Source of the DNA: Adiantum capillus-veneris
Lineage: Eukaryota > Streptophyta > Polypodiopsida > Polypodiales > Pteridaceae
Length of the DNA stretch: 64,000 nucleotides
Direction of reading: 5' to 3'
Assembly (NCBI GenBank): GCA_014529385.2
Contig: CM043947.1
Span: 133,664,391 to 133,728,390 of the forward strand
The translations under genes and the position numbers were made by a program. Position 1 is the stretch's first letter; the number at the start of each line of letters is the position of its first letter. Shown in pieces: positions 58,505-64,000 of this stretch. Under the pieces are notes generated by a model. The model was given only the letters and a program-made list of their open reading frames with translations. It searched no databases and was not told the origin of the DNA.

Positions 58505-58718
58505 CACGGCACATCGATCCAATAGCTCAAAGGGTTGGACACTGCTAAACTCTTAGCCGATTGCAGTAATGATAATACTGGTACCCATATTGTGTGAGCA
58601 TTCTTAAGTGGTTTATTATGATTCCGCCCTTATTACGTCTAGCAGGTACAACTAGCTAATGAGAATTGAGGAATGGGGAAGCCTAAGCCCTTTATGCTCC
58701 CACCCAGGAGGGCACTGC

Positions 58719-58719
<1 letters not shown>

Positions 58720-58804
<85 letters not shown>
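58720..58804. repeat. (GA)n array at the 3' side of the LINE
   Basis: About 42 GA units. On the LINE strand it is (TC)n, beginning about 50 bp after the last LINE stop codon. Confidence 0.95.
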
Positions 58805-58809
<5 letters not shown>

Positions 58810-58854
58810 TTTATTATCGTCCTCGGAGGTCAAATATGACCTATGGGACCAAAG

Positions 58855-60850
58855 TCACATGTGATGTAGTAGTGTATGGCTGATGAGTGACTCTCGATAC
58901 TCCAAAATTGTGGTGGTGAGAGTTGCAATGGAGAGCCCGAACTTTGGTTGGGAGAGGAAAGTGTGTAGGTCTAAGTTATGGCTGAAAATGTGAGGGAAAC
59001 AAGTTCGGATGTGACCAAAAGCTGAGCACTCTAGTAGTGTGTGGTACTCAGACTCTTGAACTTGCAGTGAGCATAATGTGCACAATCAATTTGACTCTTC
59101 TCCATTTCCCCCATTCCCTATCTCGCATCGAAGGAAATGGGAGCTAAGACGAATGCTACGATCGTACGTATCGCTGACAAGGGGATAGGCTGAAGCATAT
59201 AAGTGTGAGTACGATTTCCTCTTTCAACAAAGAACATGGTTTTGTAGTTGGAGGCAATATGGGTGGTGTAATGTATGAAGCGTGCGTGACCCACCGGATT
59301 TCGCCCAAGCTATAATACATTGGCGTTGTAGAAAAGTTTTATTCATTTGGGAATCAATTGAAGCATCATGTAGCAAGTGTAATGCATCCCATCTCCCAAA
59401 CCACTTCTTTATTTCTTGCATCCATCCCATGCTCAAGATCTTGCTTTTATGTGTCTTTTGAACTTTTTTTCTTGCTTCCATGCAATTGTAGGAAGTTGAT
59501 GTGAGGGGTTTTGATGCATCTTTATCATGTACTCCACAACCCTTTCCATGGCCGTCACCTGAATTGGAAGACATCCCGACTCAAGAAGTAGGAGTATATA
59601 TGGTGTCAATGTCTTCACTTGGAGAAAGTTTGTAAGAAAACGCTTTTGGACATTCTCAAACTCTTTCCAAGTAGAGTTTGAGATGCTCTTGCCCCACACT
59701 TCAACTTCATAATGAAGAACCGGTGTCACCAATGCATCAAAAAGATACTTCTTGAGAACCCAACACTTGATGTTTCTCGCATTACACAAGTCCTCAAATG
59801 CATAATATGCTCTCTTTCCCGCTTCCAAACGATGCATAGCACATTCATGCCACTTGTGATTGGACGAAACCTCAAGGCCAAGGTACTTAAAGCTCTCAAC
59901 AACCTCAAGTGTCTCATCATTGTACACAATGCATGGCTTCTCCTTATGGTTGGTTTTAACAAGCATAACCTTTGTTTTGGATTCATTCACAATCATCCCA
60001 CTATGCAAGAAAAAGTTCTCAAGGACAACCATAAGCTTTTGTGCATCTTCAAAAGTGTGTGCTAGAAGAACTACATCATCCGCATACAACAAAAGCATGA
60101 TTACTGCATTGCAAATAGTGACCTCTTCAATGCCTTCTTCTTGCATAAAGTCAAGTATCATTTGTTCCAATTGATTGATGCAAGACCAAAGAGAGTTGGT
60201 GACAATGGACATCCTTGTTTAACCCCAATAGTGTTGACAAAAATGTCTGAAATTTCTCTTCCCATGCGCAATTGACAAATCACCTTCTCATAGATTCGAG
60301 AAACCGCAAGCATAAAGTCACTTGGCACTTGGAGTTCTTCCATCCTTCTCCACAAATTGTAGCATGCAATCATATCAAAGGCTTTCTTAAATTCCACAAA
60401 ACAACAATACAATCACTTGCCTTTCACCTGACTTTCCTCCATGAGAACACGAGGAGTGACAAGATGATCAATGGTGCTATGGCATCGATGAAAACCCGCT
60501 TGTTCCTTTGCACGCTTGTCATTATCTTCATCCCAATCACCCAGTTTCATCTCCATTATGCACCCAAACAACTTTTCCATAAGAGACCCAATCATTACAG
60601 TCTGGTAGTTGTTTACATTCTTTACATCCCCTCCTTTATGCAAAGGCTTAACCCAATTAGTACTCCAATCATAAGGAATATTATGTTGAAGTGCAAGGTT
60701 GAACATATGACACATCCACTCATGGGTAAAATCTCCCGTCCATTTGATCATCTTTGGCTTCATACCTTGAAGATTTCCCGCTTTGCAAGTGGCCAACTTT
60801 TCAAGCCCACCGCATACATCCTCAATAGTAAAAAAAGAGGGCATACATGG
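58855..60850 (-). pseudogene. 5'-truncated LINE (non-LTR) reverse transcriptase
   Basis: Minus strand. 60844-60413: fingers region (WTGDFTHEWMCHMFNLAL, PLHKGGDVKNVNNYQTVMIG, EQAGFHRCHSTIDHL). After a TGA, 60412-60158: CCFVEFKKAFDMIACYNLW and GVKQGCPLSPTLFG. After a frameshift, 60212-59433: catalytic LLYADDVVLLAHTFED (YADD at 60075-60086), KYLGLEVSSNHKWHE, TPVLHYEVEVWGKS, and thumb. A second shift leads to 59574-59224. Then 59085-58855 carries the zinc finger CTLCSLQVQESEYHTLLEC (CX2CX9HX4C) found at the C-terminus of plant LINE ORF2. The endonuclease half is missing, as usual for 5'-truncated copies. A repeat resembling 1095-1245 lies at 59110-59255. Confidence 0.92.
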
Positions 60851-61739
<889 letters not shown>

Positions 61740-61742
<3 letters not shown>

Positions 61743-61977
61743 TTTGTAGATTCTCAACTTTTTTTTGGAGAAAATGATACCACCCGCTCCCTTTAAAAGT
61801 TGGTATATTCTCACATGTAATCTCACCATATCATTGAGAAGTATCTCTTGGGATTCACTGTTTATTAGCTTTTTCTTTTTAGACATACTGGTGATATTCT
61901 CTCCACAATTCCTCAAAATCTATCACTCTCAAATTTAAAATTTAGAGGTAATTCTCAAAATTTATATGTGGGATTAC
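61740..61977. other. Unassigned sequence
   Basis: No feature recognised. Confidence 0.5.
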
Positions 61978-62116
61978 TATTTTTTTCAGCACTGACTGTA
62001 AATGAAGCATCTCATACCTTGCATCTAAATATTTAGCGTTTGTATTACTACATTTTTTTCAGCACTGACTGTAAATGAAACATCTCATACCTTGCATCCT
62101 AAAGTTTAGCGTCTTC
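61978..62116. repeat. Two-copy tandem repeat, about 72 bp
   Basis: TTTTTTTCAGCACTGACTGTAAATGAA(G/A)CATCTCATACCTTGCATC occurs twice in direct tandem. Confidence 0.88.
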
Positions 62117-62289
62117 AAAATTTAGGTTCAATAAAGCATTTTAGCATTTTCAAATGGTCTAGATCTCCATTAACCCATCTCGTTTGAGCATAGCTACAGT
62201 TGACAATGATTAAGCACATTACCATTTACGGACCACAGTGTTTCCACAAGCTTGTCTAGATGAAGCTACTCGTGCAAATATGACAATGG
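62117..62289. other. Unassigned sequence
   Basis: Nothing recognised; ends at the element B fragment. Confidence 0.5.
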
Positions 62290-63289
62290 CAAATTTGTCT
62301 AGATGCAGCTGATGAGGACCTTATGCAATTGATGGATCAGCTTCTACTAGATTTTGGGTATGTACCACAAAGGGAATCTTTCTTGATGATTCTCGAGAAC
62401 CACATGAAGAGATTTTTCCCTGGACACTGAGACGGACTCAGATGAGCAGCACCAAAAATTTACTTCTCAAAGGGATGAAGCTACATTACCAATGCTCCTA
62501 CCCATAATTGATGATCAACAATTGGCCTAATGCTTTATGGGATTTGATGTTACCCTATGATATAGGGGAATTTCTACTAGCTTTTGATCTAGGAAAAAAG
62601 GGTTATATGCATGGTCCAAGCCAATTGGGTTTTCTATCTAAAAATGTAGAGCTTGAAGTGCTGAAGGAGCAGGTCCAGACAACTCGTCAAACAGAGCTAC
62701 GGAGCCCAAGATATTGGAGTTTGAAGATGCAGTGTGTTGTAGATACTCACCGGGCAGCTAGGGATAGGTGGCCCAAGTGGATGTCAATGTATAGATGCAT
62801 AGTGCTTGACTTACAGAGCATGCCCGTCTTTTCAAATTGTAGGTCAGAGCTATGGATTGCTGGTTATGGTCATTTGAAGTTTTCTCGAGGATCGGGTCGG
62901 TTCCCAATTGACCACATGGGGAGTCGTGCCATCGGATAGCTTTTGGACCTCACCAAGATTCTAGAGGGTAGTATGGACTAAGGAAAATCAACAAGAATTG
63001 ACAGCACTTCAATCAAGGTTTGAACCCAAAAGTTGTAACAGTTTGAAGCTGGTGCTCTGTCGTCATGGTACGAGTTTGTATTTTGGCAGATTGGACAGCC
63101 TCGGGAAAATCAAGGTACGGACCGCATAGGCAAGTTTGAAGTCGTGGGCCAACTCTATCGCATGGTTTTTTTAGCCTGGTAATCAGACCACTGTGCAAAG
63201 AATATCATGCAATTCAAAGAGTGTAGGACAAAAATTTGCAAGGGCTTCAAGTGGGATTTTCAAAGGATATTATGTGGAAGTTGCTCACG
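62290..63289 (+). mobile_element. Element B deletion derivative
   Basis: 62290-62630 matches the end of the element B interior (23143-23510: CTGATGAGGACC(T)..., PYDIGEFLLAFD). It then jumps to LTR sequence equivalent to about 24030-24720. The junction deletes about 520 bp, including the interior end, polypurine tract and LTR start. The right end stops near GCTCACGT. No coding capacity. Confidence 0.85.
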
Positions 63290-64000
63290 TTGATAAACCA
63301 CTTTTGGTTTGTACAACTTAGTGCGTATATGCATGATCATATGTACAAAAGTATGTAAATACATGCATTTGGGAGCTTTGCAAAGTGGTTTCAAATGTTA
63401 AAAAAGATGCAACGTGTACACATTGTGAATAGTCAGGTTCACTTGCCAGCAGTTGGACACGTGTACATGCTTGGATAGGGTATTGGGGCCTTGTATATGT
63501 TCTTGGTGGACTCTTTTAGCTCTAAAGAATGTGTTTGAGCTTTCTAGAATGAATAATGCAAGCAACAAGTGCGGACACTCTCATCCCACTCGAGAAGTTT
63601 GAAACATCCAGTAAATGTCTATTTACGGTGCCTGATCTGCGGTGATGCGTGTACCGCCCTAGAAGTGTGGAAAGTGGGGATGTGGAAAAGTGGTTTGGAT
63701 ATTGAGGATAGAGCATACAAAATTTGGTGAATTTTGGAGTCCATTTGGGGTTTTTCCCACGAAAAATGCCCGCCGAGGGTCAAAACTGGCCAAAACCACG
63801 TCAAAAAATGACCAAAAATGATGTGAAAAGGCTTCAACTTGCCACATCACTCATGGTGCCATGCGTGTTCCAGTAGAGGGAGTATTTTGGAAGCCAAGTC
63901 TTGGCACTTTCACCTCTCTGTGTGTGGGAGGAAGTAGGGTTCCTACAGGTGGTCTAGTGTAGTTCCGTCGTGTTTGCAACCTGTATTCGAGTGTGTGGAG
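63290..64000. other. Unassigned sequence to the window end
   Basis: No gene or known repeat recognised. Sequence style (TGG-rich, GGGTATTGGGGCC at 63477-63489) is compatible with another LTR running off the window, but nothing inside allows a test. Confidence 0.4.

Overview
The window is a repeat-dense stretch of a large plant nuclear genome. It carries no convincing host gene, tRNA, rRNA or CRISPR array. Plant origin is inferred from Ty3/gypsy elements with tRNA-Asp-type or related primer sites, a Copia remnant, a plant-type LINE reverse transcriptase with a C-terminal zinc finger, a Helitron-like 3' end, and very long (GA)n and (GT)n(GA)n arrays. A fern or gymnosperm would fit, but the sequence alone does not decide this.

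Layout. 1-2680: microsatellites, dispersed repeats and a Helitron-like terminus. 2686-11096 (element 1): a complete Ty3/gypsy-type retrotransposon with a perfect 5-bp target duplication. It encodes only Gag and a protease-like protein, so it is probably non-autonomous. 11102-15925: AT-rich sequence with short tandem repeats. 15926-20826 (element A): a minus-strand gag fragment and its long LTR (16990-18870), facing an inverted second LTR copy (18994-20826). This makes a near-palindrome with arms of about 1.85 kb. 20938-25088 (element B): a decayed gag-only element with unequal LTRs; a deleted copy lies at 62290-63289.

25096-56793 (family C) dominates the window. A first copy (LTR 25096-26010, leader, gag) carries an antisense Copia deletion derivative (30128-33567). 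A second partial copy (34493-39679) has the same Copia insertion at the same site and the same left flank, so the two arose by tandem segmental duplication. A third copy, joined at about 39680, runs to the 3' LTR at 55874-56793 and holds the only pol genes. Its order is leader with palindromes, gag, protease, RT, RNase H, integrase with two HHCC modules 126 codons apart, a second protease-like domain, another palindrome-bearing segment, and a large extra reading frame with coiled coil that runs up to the 3' polypurine tract.

56794-64000: long GA/CT arrays, a 5'-truncated minus-strand LINE (58855-60850), a tandem family of (GA)n-containing units, and unassigned sequence.

All TE genes carry stops and frameshifts, so the locus is a graveyard. 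The most unusual signals are the family C architecture, its repeated 22-bp palindromes whose centres differ yet stay symmetric, and the inverted LTR pair.
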